A stretch of 64,000 bases of DNA from Capronia americana (lineage: Eukaryota; Ascomycota; Eurotiomycetes; Chaetothyriales; Herpotrichiellaceae), in the NCBI GenBank assembly GCA_016110215.1, contig JADWQD010000023.1, positions 62,001 through 126,000 on the forward strand, written 5' to 3'. Positions 32,375 through 42,300 of the stretch are shown piece after piece (the stretch's first letter is position 1; each line of letters begins with the position of its first letter). Under the pieces are notes generated by a model. The model made no database searches. It was given only the letters and a program-made list of their open reading frames with translations, and had not been told where the DNA came from. Both the position numbers and the translations under genes were made by a program.

Positions 32375-34408
32375 ATGGATTCTTCACGAGGCCCTCCGAG
32401 GGTCAAAAACAAGGCCCCAGCGCCTCAGCAAATCTCAGCAGAGCAGCTGTTGCGCGAAGCCGTTGACAGACAAGAGCCGGGACTACAAGCACCGACACAA
32501 CGCTTCGCCGATCTCGAAGAACTCCATGAATTTCAAGGCCGCAAGCGCAAGGAATTTGAGGACTATGTCCGGCGCAATAGGATTAATATGAATAATTGGA
32601 TGCGGTACGCGCAATGGGAGCTGGAGCAAAAGGAGTTTCGCCGTGCGCGATCCGTCTTCGAGCGTGCCCTAGATGTCGACAGTACGAGTGTCGTGCTATG
32701 GATTCGCTATATCGAGGCCGAGATGAAAAACCGAAACATCAACCATGCGCGGAACCTCCTCGATAGGGCGGTCACCATCCTTCCCCGAATCGACAAGTTG
32801 TGGTACAAGTATGTCTACATGGAGGAGACTCTCGGCAACATCCCTGGCACGAGACAAGTCTTCGAGCGGTGGATGAGCTGGGAGCCTGATGAGGCTGCGT
32901 GGTTGGCATATATCAAGCTTGAGAAGAGATATGGCGAGTATGACCGGGCGAGAGCCATCTACGAACGCTTTACGATGGTCCATCCGGAACCTCGCAACTG
33001 GATCCGGTGGGCAAAGTTTGAAGAAGAGAATGGCACGAGCCAACTGGTCCGGGATGTTTTCGGCGTTGCAATCGAGACACTAGGAGACGATTTCATGGAC
33101 GAGAAGCTGTTCATCGCATACGCACGCTACGAGGCCAAGCTGAAGGAGTACGAACGAACACGAGCCATCTACAAGTACGCTCTGGACCGACTGCCCCGAT
33201 CACGCTCGGTTGAATTGCACAAGTCGTATACTCAATTCGAGAAGCAGTACGGCAACCGAGAAGGAGTGGAAGATGTCATTCTAGCCAAACGACGCGTCCA
33301 GTACGAGGAACAGCTAAAGGGCAACTCTCGGAATTATGACGCGTGGATCGATTTTGCCCGGTTGGAAGAGGCAGGAGGCGATGCTGAGCGGGTTCGTGAC
33401 GTCTATGAAAGAGCAATCGCCCAGATACCCCCGTCGCAGGAGAAACGACATTGGCGCAGATACATCTACCTTTGGATCTTTTACGCCCTGTGGGAGGAAA
33501 TGACCAACAATGACGTTCAGCGAGCGAGACAGGTGTATCAGGAATGCCTGAAACTGATACCGCACAAGAAGTGGACGTTCGCCAAAATCTGGATCATGAA
33601 GGCCCACTTCGAGGTACGCCAAATGCAGCTTACGGCAGCAAGAAAGACGCTGGGTCAGGCCATCGGCATGTGTCCCAAAGACAAGTTGTTCCGGGCCTAC
33701 GTGGACCTGGAGAAACAGTTATTCGAGTTCGCGCGATGTCGGACACTCTTGGAGAAGCAGATCGAATGGAACCCATCAAATGGGCAAGCGTGGATCCAGT
33801 TTGCCGAGCTTGAGCGCGGTCTTGATGACCTGGAACGAGCACGAGCTATATTCGAGCTGGGCATTGACCAGCCTACCCTTGACATGCCCGAGCTGGTGTG
33901 GAAGGCATACATCGACTTTGAGGAGTACGAAGAAGAATACGATCGAGCTCGAGCTCTGTACGAGCGGCTGTTGAAGAAGACAGACCACGTCAAAGTTTGG
34001 ATCAACTACGCACGATTTGAAATCAACGTTCCGGATCCCAACCTGCCCGAGACGGATGAGAACGAGGAGCAGCCTGTTAGTGAGGATGCAAAGAGGCGAG
34101 CACGGGAGATCTTCGAGCGCGCTCACGACCTGTTTAAATCGAAGGAGATGAAGGAAGAACGAGTGGACCTGTTGAACGCGTGGCGGTCGTTCGAGCAGAC
34201 GCACGGCTCCGCTGAAGACATTGAGAAGATTGAGAAGCAGATGCCCCGCAGGGTCAAGAAGAGGAGAAAGATCGAGGAGGATCGATTTGAGGAGTACATC
34301 GACTATGTGTTCCCAGCCGATGATGAGAGCGCGGCCAAGATGTCGAAACTGCTGCAAATGGCACATGCATGGAAGTCGAAACAGCAAGCGAATGGGGCAA
34401 CGGAGTGA
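32375..34408 (+). CDS. CLF1: Crooked-neck-like spliceosome scaffold Clf1/Syf3
   Basis: A single-exon protein of 677 residues made almost wholly of HAT (half-a-TPR) repeats, a central scaffold of the Prp19/NTC part of the spliceosome, needed for step-one activation. It begins with the conserved VKNKAPAPQQISAEQLLREA and DLEELHEFQGRKRKEFEDYV. It then repeats the HAT pattern W-x-x-Y/A-x-x-E...R-A-R-x-V/I-F/Y-E-R throughout, for example NWMRYAQWELEQKEFRRARS and RNWIRWAKFEEENGTS. The C-terminus has MPRRVKKRRKIEEDRFEEYI and ends just after a fungal-type extension. Length agrees with yeast and fungal Clf1 (about 680). No missing segment is evident. Confidence 0.96.
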   Translation: MDSSRGPPRVKNKAPAPQQISAEQLLREAVDRQEPGLQAPTQRFADLEELHEFQGRKRKEFEDYVRRNRINMNNWMRYAQWELEQKEFRRARSVFERALDVDSTSVVLWIRYIEAEMKNRNINHARNLLDRAVTILPRIDKLWYKYVYMEETLGNIPGTRQVFERWMSWEPDEAAWLAYIKLEKRYGEYDRARAIYERFTMVHPEPRNWIRWAKFEEENGTSQLVRDVFGVAIETLGDDFMDEKLFIAYARYEAKLKEYERTRAIYKYALDRLPRSRSVELHKSYTQFEKQYGNREGVEDVILAKRRVQYEEQLKGNSRNYDAWIDFARLEEAGGDAERVRDVYERAIAQIPPSQEKRHWRRYIYLWIFYALWEEMTNNDVQRARQVYQECLKLIPHKKWTFAKIWIMKAHFEVRQMQLTAARKTLGQAIGMCPKDKLFRAYVDLEKQLFEFARCRTLLEKQIEWNPSNGQAWIQFAELERGLDDLERARAIFELGIDQPTLDMPELVWKAYIDFEEYEEEYDRARALYERLLKKTDHVKVWINYARFEINVPDPNLPETDENEEQPVSEDAKRRAREIFERAHDLFKSKEMKEERVDLLNAWRSFEQTHGSAEDIEKIEKQMPRRVKKRRKIEEDRFEEYIDYVFPADDESAAKMSKLLQMAHAWKSKQQANGATE

Positions 34409-36007
34409 GAAAGGTCCGGATATGGAGGAAGGGCTCTGCTCTCGTATACTTGCGGTATGTCATCGTGCAGCAAGTCCTGACCCTTCTCCACTAGGTGTTG
34501 CCGACTTTGCCTGCTCTCCGAGTTCAATTTCCCCAGGCCGTGCCGCGCGAGATCATCACGATCTTCATTTCCAGATGCAGTAGAAGGGTACACAACGTGA
34601 GACTAATAATATCAATTACTGAAATCCAGCATTCGGTATTCACGTTGCAGGCAGGAGAACATCGTGTCATGAGCCATCCGAGCAAGCTTAGGATGGTCTC
34701 TCTCTGTGACTCTCGCTCACCTCGCTTGCCCTGTAGCGGCTTGGATGCGTCTGGCGCGTCAAGCAACCGGTGACATAATCTTTCTTCCATCACGCTACTA
34801 TTGGTGCGTCCCGCGTCGGGCTAGGCCTACTCGGTACTCCTGCTCCCATTCCTGTTCCTGGCGCCCCTGGAGCCCCCCGAGCCCTGGCGGTGGTACCTGC
34901 AGAGACCCCACCCGGCCCTAGCCCAGCCAGCCAATTCTGTTCCGGCTAGCAAACGCCGTTGAAACACAACGCCCAGTGATGCCCCCTCCTCCCGTCACAT
35001 ACACCGCTTACTCGACAGCGGCCCATCCAACGAATCGAGCTTTTGGCACTCTCCCTCTCCCGTGTGTGTCACAATAGAGTCAAGTGATCCGGGCGAGTAG
35101 GATGCAGTGCGATGCAGTGCAGCTGTCTGGCCGCGTGGGTGAAGGGCAAGAAGCTCATCAATTGGACACTGGCATTGGCCATGGCATGGAAAGCACAAGC
35201 TATTCCCCTTTGCTCGCTGCATCTGCAGAGCTAGCCTCTCATGGCGCTCCTTTGGGTAGAAGCGGGAGCTTGGGTAAGTGGTGTGGTGCCCTTCGACAGC
35301 CTTCTTTTGCGCTTCTCTGCTTTCCGACTTCCCACCGCAGTCACACTCGCGCAGACCACCCACCACCCTACTTCTTCTCTTCCCCGGCCTTTCAGCGTGT
35401 CCTCGCCACCTACTCCGTTCTGTGCACTGTGCTCTCGTGCTTGTAGAATTCCCAACACCCACCGATCGACTTAGGATCAACATTGGGATCCTCTTCGCTT
35501 AAGCCTGAGAACAGATCGACATTACGCTTCAATCCCAAACACTTTCCTGGTGTTCCACAGACCCACCCGGTTGGATCGTTCCCACAGCCAAAAGACTGCT
35601 GCAGTGCGCCAATCTCTGCCAACGCGACTCTGTTCATCTGCAGCACAACTGACGGGAACAGAATCCATAGCTCTCCCACGTTGTTGCCAGCCACAACCCT
35701 GTCTCCAACAGTGTCTCTTATCGAAAAAACCACAACAAACGCCGAACTTGTCCTCGAAACCCCAAACAACCTGCGTGAAGTTGTTTAAAGCCCTGCCTCA
35801 GCCTGCGACGACCTGCGCTACGGTCTATACTCGACTGAGCCCGATTCTCGAGGTGCTGCGGCGGTCCCGCGCCTGAACTCTATTTCATCTTGCTCCCGGG
35901 GCCACATCGAGGCCACAAAGCCCGTTTCCCACGCTTGGCCGAAGGATGCAATTGCGATCCTGACAAGGACGTCCGCCTGGTATTGGTGCAGAGACGGCCT
36001 GTTGGAG
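34409..36007. other. Intergenic, 1.6 kb, upstream of Kelch-like membrane protein
   Basis: Contains long C/T-rich stretches (about 35280-35480) that could be promoter or leader of the downstream gene. The frame of the Kelch-like gene stays open upstream of its first ATG, back to at least about 35875. A further 5' exon, possibly with a signal peptide, could therefore lie here; I could not place it. Confidence 0.4.
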
Positions 36008-38581
36008 ATGTCCGCGCCGAAACCTCCTGTCGCTTTCAAGAATCAGTGCTCCATCATCCACGATGGAGTGATCTACGTCTATTCACCCGACGCATTTCAG
36101 ACCTTGGAGCTGAAGGAAGGCGCAAAGTGGAAAGAGCTGGCAAATGGGGTGTCGGTGACAGGAGCCGTCTGTGTGAAGGGTGGTGTTGACGGGGACAACT
36201 CGAAAGCGGCGCTGTATGTTGTCGGTGGTGCTACGAACGCATCAACAACAGATTACACGGGCCTGCAGCGCTATTCGATCCAGGACAAGTCGTGGCAGAC
36301 TGTGGTCCCCGTCGTCAACGTCACGCAGAACCGCTTGAATCATGGGGCAGCATATCTGAACTCATCGTCAACACTGGTGGTATACGGAGGGTCCCAGAAT
36401 GGTGATACGGGACCGTCTTCCGAAACCTTCACCATCGGGCTGTACCCTCCATACACGGTCCTTGCCTACAGTTCCTTTGCACCCCCGACAGTCAGCCCTT
36501 TCATGCTACCGTACACCCAGGATCGCACCCTGATGGTTGGCGGGAGCTCAACCAACGACAAAACCTTCACATTCGACCCTACGAATGGATGGCTGGATAT
36601 TGGATTGACATTACCTGCTTCATTGCCGGACCACTCAACAGCACAGTGCGCTCTCTTCAACCTTGCTGACGGTAGCGTGATTCTCCAGACGTTTAACTTG
36701 GGCCAGACGCCGGCAACGGTGACAACGAACGTCATATTGAGCCCTGGCGGTGCCCCGGCGTCTTTTGGCGAAACAGCTGGGGGGAGCAGCGCAACACCGA
36801 GTGCCTCGCCGGATGCCGTACCGCCTTCGAAATCAAAAAGACAAACGTCGCTGGGAACTTACCCAACTTATAACGACACTCTTGCCCCCTCCTCAAGTCG
36901 AACAGGATCCAGCTTGGCGCAAGGCGACGACGGACTCGTGGCCTTAATCGGGGGGAATGATGACAACCCCGTACTGTTCTTCAATCAGTCCGGCAATGGC
37001 TGGGTAGCGGCATCTCAGCTCCTTGGGACGCAGCAGGTTCCGCTGGCAAACCCATCATCAACGCGATCCCCAACCTCATCAACCGTGCCCAACTCTACCT
37101 CCTCTCCTACTACAACTACTCCCGCTGCATCAAGTTCCTCTGGCAGCAAAACCCAAGGTCTGACGGTCCTCGGAGCTGTGCTAGGTGGTATCTGTGGAGC
37201 GTTGGCAATTCTCCTTCTCCTGCTTTTGTGGCTCAGATCTGTCCGACGGAAGCGGAAGGCTGATTCCGAGAAGGAAGAGGAATACCCGGACGATAAGAAG
37301 CGGGAAGCAGGGTATAACTACGAAGAACGAGGTCTAGGACCGTTAGCGGCGGCTGGGCAGCCCATGGGGAGAAGTCCAGTTGCTTCTGCATACATACCAG
37401 AAGCAGACACCACTGGTATGTTGGGTGTCGCCAGACCGGACCCAGCTTCGTTAATTCGACGTATCTCCTCGGATCGGATCAAGGCCGAGTATCGCGGGTC
37501 AGGTATTGGCTTCGGGCAGGCCCTGTTCAAGCGAGAGAAAGAAAGAGAGCAGCCCAAGATCTCCATCTCCAAGCCGATGATGCCGATTCTAAACGACTAC
37601 AAAGAACGACCGAGCATCGAACTTGGCAAAGCAACGCCTGTTGGCAGCCCCGGACCAGCTGTAACCGTCACATCACCCAAGGCTGCCGCAGTTGCGAGAA
37701 AGGCGTCTCAACGGAAGACAGACGAAGGGTGGGGCAAATACTTCCAGGCCGATCGACTGTCAGGAAACAGGGCGACGTTCTTGTCGAGGAATTCCGGGCC
37801 AAAGAGCGGCTTCTGGCCCGGAGCAGGTAATCCTGAAAACTCGACCAGGTCTCCGAAGTTCATGCTCCGAGACAGCGTGGGCAATCCTCTGGAAGCGCAC
37901 AATGTCGCCGCCGGCAGTCCTAGCCTTGAACATGGGCCCCCAGACCTGCAGTCGAAGGGAATGCAGTCCGTCCAAGGTATGGCCGGTCACATCTCCCGTG
38001 CAAGCTCGGTAAGGACAGATAACACCACGGATGACGATTACGAAGATGACCAGGTCATCGAAGGCGCCTTTTCAAGCGGTGTTCCCGCCAGTGTGCAGGG
38101 GATGGCATGGACGCCTGTAGGCAATACATGGTCTGGTCCATCTGAACGACCGCTACATCCTCCAAGCAGCTACCTCGCAGCCCAACAAGCTCAACACGGG
38201 CTGGGGATCCCGCAGGCTCGGCCTCCACCGACCGCGAGCTCGGTTGAGACGAGCAACACCTCTGACACGCAGAGCTCCTCGATCCCTTCTTTCCCGATGC
38301 CCAACTCGATCCGCTCAGTCCAACCCGGTGGCAGCATGAGAAGCAGCACCGTCAATCCAACCGCGATCCACCAACAAGTAACGCGAGCACCATATACTGA
38401 TCAGGGACAAACCACCGACTACTTCAGTCACGCCCGCAAACCGAGCACCGGCCGGCACCGACCCGAGAACACCGCAAATATCAACACGGACATGTCGTGG
38501 CTCAACCTCGGCACCCCGAACCCAGATCAGAGAGAGACGGACAGGGAGAGGCATAGAGAGAGCAGTGGGGCGAGCCGGTGA
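36008..38581 (+). CDS. Kelch-like ectodomain, single-pass membrane protein
   Basis: Filamentous-fungal membrane protein of 857 residues up to the first stop. Residues about 1-330 look like a Kelch/galactose-oxidase-type beta propeller: repeated units such as DGVIYVYSPDAFQTLELKEG, ALYVVGGATN, TLVVYGGSQNGDTG and RTLMVGGSSTNDKTFTFDP. A Ser/Thr/Pro-rich stalk (about 345-383, probably O-glycosylated) is followed by one transmembrane helix (about 386-412, VLGAVLGGICGALAILLLLL) and a basic stop-transfer RSVRRKRK. The long cytoplasmic tail (about 415-857) is Ser/Pro-rich and probably disordered. Topology suggests a surface receptor or adhesion-type protein. No signal peptide follows the chosen ATG; an upstream exon may supply one. 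The stop is TGA followed by CTA, and the frame continues (see next entry). Function unknown. Confidence 0.82.
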   Translation: MSAPKPPVAFKNQCSIIHDGVIYVYSPDAFQTLELKEGAKWKELANGVSVTGAVCVKGGVDGDNSKAALYVVGGATNASTTDYTGLQRYSIQDKSWQTVVPVVNVTQNRLNHGAAYLNSSSTLVVYGGSQNGDTGPSSETFTIGLYPPYTVLAYSSFAPPTVSPFMLPYTQDRTLMVGGSSTNDKTFTFDPTNGWLDIGLTLPASLPDHSTAQCALFNLADGSVILQTFNLGQTPATVTTNVILSPGGAPASFGETAGGSSATPSASPDAVPPSKSKRQTSLGTYPTYNDTLAPSSSRTGSSLAQGDDGLVALIGGNDDNPVLFFNQSGNGWVAASQLLGTQQVPLANPSSTRSPTSSTVPNSTSSPTTTTPAASSSSGSKTQGLTVLGAVLGGICGALAILLLLLLWLRSVRRKRKADSEKEEEYPDDKKREAGYNYEERGLGPLAAAGQPMGRSPVASAYIPEADTTGMLGVARPDPASLIRRISSDRIKAEYRGSGIGFGQALFKREKEREQPKISISKPMMPILNDYKERPSIELGKATPVGSPGPAVTVTSPKAAAVARKASQRKTDEGWGKYFQADRLSGNRATFLSRNSGPKSGFWPGAGNPENSTRSPKFMLRDSVGNPLEAHNVAAGSPSLEHGPPDLQSKGMQSVQGMAGHISRASSVRTDNTTDDDYEDDQVIEGAFSSGVPASVQGMAWTPVGNTWSGPSERPLHPPSSYLAAQQAQHGLGIPQARPPPTASSVETSNTSDTQSSSIPSFPMPNSIRSVQPGGSMRSSTVNPTAIHQQVTRAPYTDQGQTTDYFSHARKPSTGRHRPENTANINTDMSWLNLGTPNPDQRETDRERHRESSGASR

Positions 38582-38995
38582 CTATCCTCCCGGTTCTCAC
38601 GAGTCTTGTATCAATTCCTGCTTGACGATGTGGCGCGGAAGCCGCCTGGTGGCACCACTTCTCGTCCGGGCAAGGCTGGCGATAGAGGATCCGTCGAGGA
38701 CCACGGTGGGGAAACCGACAGTGCTAAGAAGCAGAGTCTGTTCAGGACGAAGAGCATGCCTAAGAAGAGGACCCATGCGTTTCACTTCCCCCTACAGGCC
38801 GTGAGTCCCAGAAAGCAGGATACGACCGGGACGGGGCCGGGTGACGAGGGATGGGACGAGGAGGCTCTGCCGATCGAGTATGGAGTTGAGAGTCCGACGA
38901 TCCCTCCACCCGTTGCCTTTGCGCCGATGGGAAGAGGGAGCACGAATAGTAATGGCACCGAAGGAGCAAGGGGGAGTAAGAGGCTGACCATGTAA
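38582..38995 (+). other. Candidate stop-codon readthrough extension of the Kelch-like protein
   Basis: Beginning right after the TGA at 38579-38581, the same frame is open for 137 codons to a TAA at 38993. The first codon is CTA, giving the hexamer TGACTA, the best known leaky-termination context in eukaryotes. The encoded segment is protein-like: LSSRFSRVLYQFLLDDVARK at its start, a basic centre (KKQSLFRTKSMPKKRTHAF) and a Pro-rich end (ESPTIPPPVAFAPMGRG). Removing the stop by splicing would need a 26-nt intron (GTGACT..CACGAG), too short to be likely. The alternatives are a nonsense mutation that truncated a longer ancestral protein, or a sequencing error. Confidence 0.6.
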
Positions 38996-39788
38996 AAGCC
39001 CGAAATGAAGTGGATGACGGCGTGGTGGAAAAGGAAATATGAAAGAAGCAAGAAAGAAAACGATCAGTCGAGATGGTCACTTTTGTCACACCAAGTAACT
39101 AACCAACCTACTACAGGATTTCTTACGACTATTGATGCTGGAGATTTCTTGTCTGAATATCTACGAATGTGTGTCTCTGTACGATAGTCATACAGCTACT
39201 GGCCGTGTACCCTTGCACTGGTCGAGGCACTGCCGCAAGGTGCAAGGTGCAAGGTGGCTCGCTTGTGCGGACGGGGAGGAATAATGGTAATGATTTCATA
39301 GTCTACAGTACTCCGTCCGGGGAATGTAAAGAACCTTACCGAAGACTTCCTGGGTATGTGCTTGACCGCCTGGACTTCTGCGTGCAACAGGCCAGCTTCC
39401 GATCGATTATCATACAGTACATATTCCGGGGCATTCATATGCTATCTCTTACTGTAGGTACGGGTGGTTGAACCGAACTCCCGTCATGAGTCGGTACTAT
39501 GTAAGAGGCTTCCACCCCGCTCACCTCACTCCAAGAGTACCATGCGGCCCGGGATGATCGCATAGTACTTCACACGAGGGCGGGGTGGTACAATACATAT
39601 CGTAGGCATCTAGAGGCTACTATGTGCGGGACGAGGGCGTGCCCTCACCGGCCTGCCTCGTACAGTACAGTATTGTGTAGGTACAGTGGACTCGACCTAC
39701 AAACAGACCAACGCACGCCCGACGACGGGTCAGAGGAGACAGAATGCCATACATCCATACAGTAGTAGTGGTGGTGGTGGTCACTTCT
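38996..39788. other. Convergent intergenic region before TPT1
   Basis: 793 bp between the 3' ends of the Kelch-like gene and TPT1. I see nothing beyond a partial TACTCCGT word at 39309-39316. Confidence 0.4.
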
Positions 39789-41135
39789 TCAGTCTCGGTC
39801 CCGTCCCCTTGCTGCTGCTCCTCTGCCACCTCCTCTGCCACCACCACCACCACCACCACCACCACCACCACCACGATCACCACCACCACCACCTCGTCTC
39901 GGTCCACCGCCCTTACCTCTGGGCACGGCCCTGCTCTTCAACCGCTCCGGCAGCTCCCTCACCACGCCTCCCGCGTCGTGCTCGTACAGCAAGCCGACGC
40001 CTTCCTTGATCTCCACGGCCGCGAGGAAGTATTTCGTCGGCACGACCTTGGCGGATGGCGCCGTCGCCGTCGCCGTCGCCATCGCACCCTGGCTCTCGGT
40101 CTCGGACGCGGCGCCCGCGGCAATTCCGTCCGTGAGGATCACGCCGTTCTCGCTCCGCCACCATTTCATGTCTTTCTCCTCCGTCAGCGCGCGGCGGATG
40201 TCCATGTAGATCAGGATCTGGGCGTCGCTGCGCATGCCTGAGATGACTTTATTCTTGCCTAGCAGGTCGGGTAGTAGAGAAGCCGTGCCGTTATTGGTTT
40301 TGGTTTTGGTTTTGGTCTTGTTCTGGTTCTGGTGCGCAGGTTGAGCGTCGTCTTTGGTGCTGCTTTCATCGTTGTTGTTGTTGCCGTCATCGTCGTCCTC
40401 ATTCTCGGCGCTTCGAGTGTCATTGCTAAGATGGGTTGTTGTCGCCGCTGAAAAAGTCAAAACCTCTTGCAAACTCGGTCCCCTCGCGAAATGGACGTGG
40501 TTCCGCATCATGCTCTTGAGTCCCCCGCTCTTGAGGATCTGCTCCCACGCGCCGTAGAAGGTGCCATGCACGACCGTGTCGGGAATGCTGGCGGGGTCGT
40601 CGAGCGAGATCGGCGTGAGGAGATTCTCCGCCTCAATCGTCTTCATGCTGTGGCCCTGCGTGGCGCGGATGAAGAACCGCTTCAAGTCCAGGTCGGATGG
40701 AGGCGTCGACTCGAACTGCGAGATGGCGTGCTGCGTTTCTGTCTCGACTTGTCCTTCGGATTCTGGTTCACGTTGGCGTGCTGCTTGTTCGAGATCGAGA
40801 TCGGATCCATCTTGTTTCGTGACCGGCTCGGTTGTCCTAGGCGGCATTATTCCACCATTTCCTCCATCTCCGGCACCGGCACCGGCGGCGAATTTCATCG
40901 CAAACCTCTTCTTCTCGTTCCCTTGCACGACTTCTACGATCTCCGCAAAACTGACCGGCGGCTTCATGGTGCGTAACCTCTGCCACCCTAGCAGGTGGTC
41001 CATGCGCACGTAGCCGTGATTGTCGATGGGGATACGCTCATCCACAGCCGCGTGGCGGAGGAGACGGGAGAGGGCCTTGGAGACGAGGACGGTGCGTGGT
41101 AAGGGGCCACCGTGGCCGCCTCTCCCGCGGGGCAT
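39789..41135 (-). CDS. TPT1: tRNA 2'-phosphotransferase (Tpt1/KptA)
   Basis: It removes the 2'-phosphate left at the splice junction by fungal tRNA ligation, passing it to NAD+ and making ADP-ribose 1'',2''-cyclic phosphate. A single exon of 448 residues, starting MPRGRGGHGG at the first ATG. Catalytic and binding motifs are in order: SKALSRLLRHAAVDERIPID-NHGYV (RH motif), FIRATQGHSM, VVHGTFYGAWEQIL and MRNHVHFARG. Compared with compact relatives (about 180-230 residues) it is stretched by low-complexity inserts: a Gly/Glu-rich linker between the two lobes, an Asp/Asn/Gln/Lys stretch (DDDDGNNNNDESS, NQNKTKTKTKT), an Ala/Thr stretch, and a C-terminal Arg-Gly-Gly tail coded by a GGT repeat. The RGG tail may bind RNA. 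The core remains complete, so activity is likely. Confidence 0.92.
   Translation of the reverse strand: MPRGRGGHGGPLPRTVLVSKALSRLLRHAAVDERIPIDNHGYVRMDHLLGWQRLRTMKPPVSFAEIVEVVQGNEKKRFAMKFAAGAGAGDGGNGGIMPPRTTEPVTKQDGSDLDLEQAARQREPESEGQVETETQHAISQFESTPPSDLDLKRFFIRATQGHSMKTIEAENLLTPISLDDPASIPDTVVHGTFYGAWEQILKSGGLKSMMRNHVHFARGPSLQEVLTFSAATTTHLSNDTRSAENEDDDDGNNNNDESSTKDDAQPAHQNQNKTKTKTKTNNGTASLLPDLLGKNKVISGMRSDAQILIYMDIRRALTEEKDMKWWRSENGVILTDGIAAGAASETESQGAMATATATAPSAKVVPTKYFLAAVEIKEGVGLLYEHDAGGVVRELPERLKSRAVPRGKGGGPRRGGGGGDRGGGGGGGGGGGGRGGGRGAAARGRDRD
39838..39892. repeat. TPT1: CCA/GGT trinucleotide tract coding the poly-Gly tail of TPT1
   Basis: A nearly pure CAC/CCA tract on the plus strand, broken by a single GAT. 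It codes for 12 and 5 consecutive glycines on the minus strand. Trinucleotide tracts of this kind vary in length between strains. Confidence 0.85.
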
Positions 41136-42300
41136 GATGAACTGAGAAAGTTGCAAAGGCCTTCTCCGTCCTACTGTGCGCGCTTGAGTGCGAGAGGTGC
41201 TTTCGCAAAAGATGTAAAAGAGTCAAACGATGATGGGAGAATGGTTGGTGGGCGAACTGATTTCCCTGGGACAATTTAAATCAGGACGGCCGTGAAAGAA
41301 ATTTATGCCCACCACTAATTACTCGAGTGACTCACGACTGGTGCCTGATCTTCACTTCGATGTTTCTGTTCGGGCTGGGCCTGACAAGGCTTGATGGACG
41401 TTTATTTGCAGTCACTCTTGGCGCGTATGTCCTGGGCACTAGATCTGGGGAACAACGGCGTTTCTTGCTTTCTCTACCGGTGTCTTTCTGAGCAGGAAAT
41501 TGAGTGCGTCACTGCAAGGCTGAGCTTATCGATAGCCGTTAGCGTGTTTTCACAGCCTCGCGTCCGGGCATCCTGAATTACCACTACGTACTTGCCGAGT
41601 GCGGAGTACGACATCACCCATGCCATCGAGCACTGTGCATGTTGGTTTTCATACTTGCAGTTAACGAGTTCAATGCTATTGCCTTGAATAGCGCATGTCC
41701 CGACGGCAATGAGCTGCCGGGCTCGAGAAGGAGCTCTAATGCTCCTCGGCCTTGTGCAATTGACGTATATGTCATCGGCGCTTGGAGGTCGCGTATCACG
41801 CGGAAACTCTACAAGCCAAGTGCTTTGATAGATAAGTATTAATTGAGGTGGCCGTGCTGATAAGACGACACCAAGTTACACCAGATTCTTTCTGCGTAGA
41901 TACAGCGCCCGTGGGTCTCCAAATATCTTCACTTTTAGACTCGGCTCTTGCCCACGTACGAACAATGTGGCCCGCCGTCCCCAAGCTCCTTGAATTCACC
42001 GTCTTTGGCTGTATAGGCTCTGCGTGACGGCTGTCGAGGCTTGAGAAGCCAATGGTATGAACCTGTCCAGTTGAAATGTCCGCGATATGCCCCCACACAT
42101 TCCATAACATATAAGAAGACTCGTCACAGACCCCCGGCAAAAGCACGAAAATGCAGGGTATAATATAAATGCGAGGCAGAGATGGACCCCAGGATCTGCT
42201 GCAGGACTTTTGCGTCTCTTCGCCAATGGACGCCGACCAAAGTATGCCACCAACTCAAAAGAGATACCAAGAAGAGCCTCACGATACCGTCCTCAACAGG
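41136..42300. other. Intergenic, 1.2 kb
   Basis: Promoter of TPT1 and 3' flank of the mucin-like gene, both on the minus strand. A near-match GCGGAGTAC lies at 41601-41609. No gene seen. Confidence 0.4.

Noticed and set aside
34995..35483. Minus-strand 162-codon open frame
   Set aside because: Reads the antisense of a C/T-rich leader-like region; no motif.
38577..38606. A 26-nt intron (GTGACT..CACGAG) that would splice out the TGA of the Kelch-like gene
   Set aside because: Shorter than any other intron in the window (shortest 46 nt), poor donor and no room for a branch site.
39686..40241. Plus-strand open frames with poly-His/poly-Thr over the TPT1 gene
   Set aside because: They are the antisense reading of the GGT repeat in TPT1, whose own strand has all the enzyme motifs.
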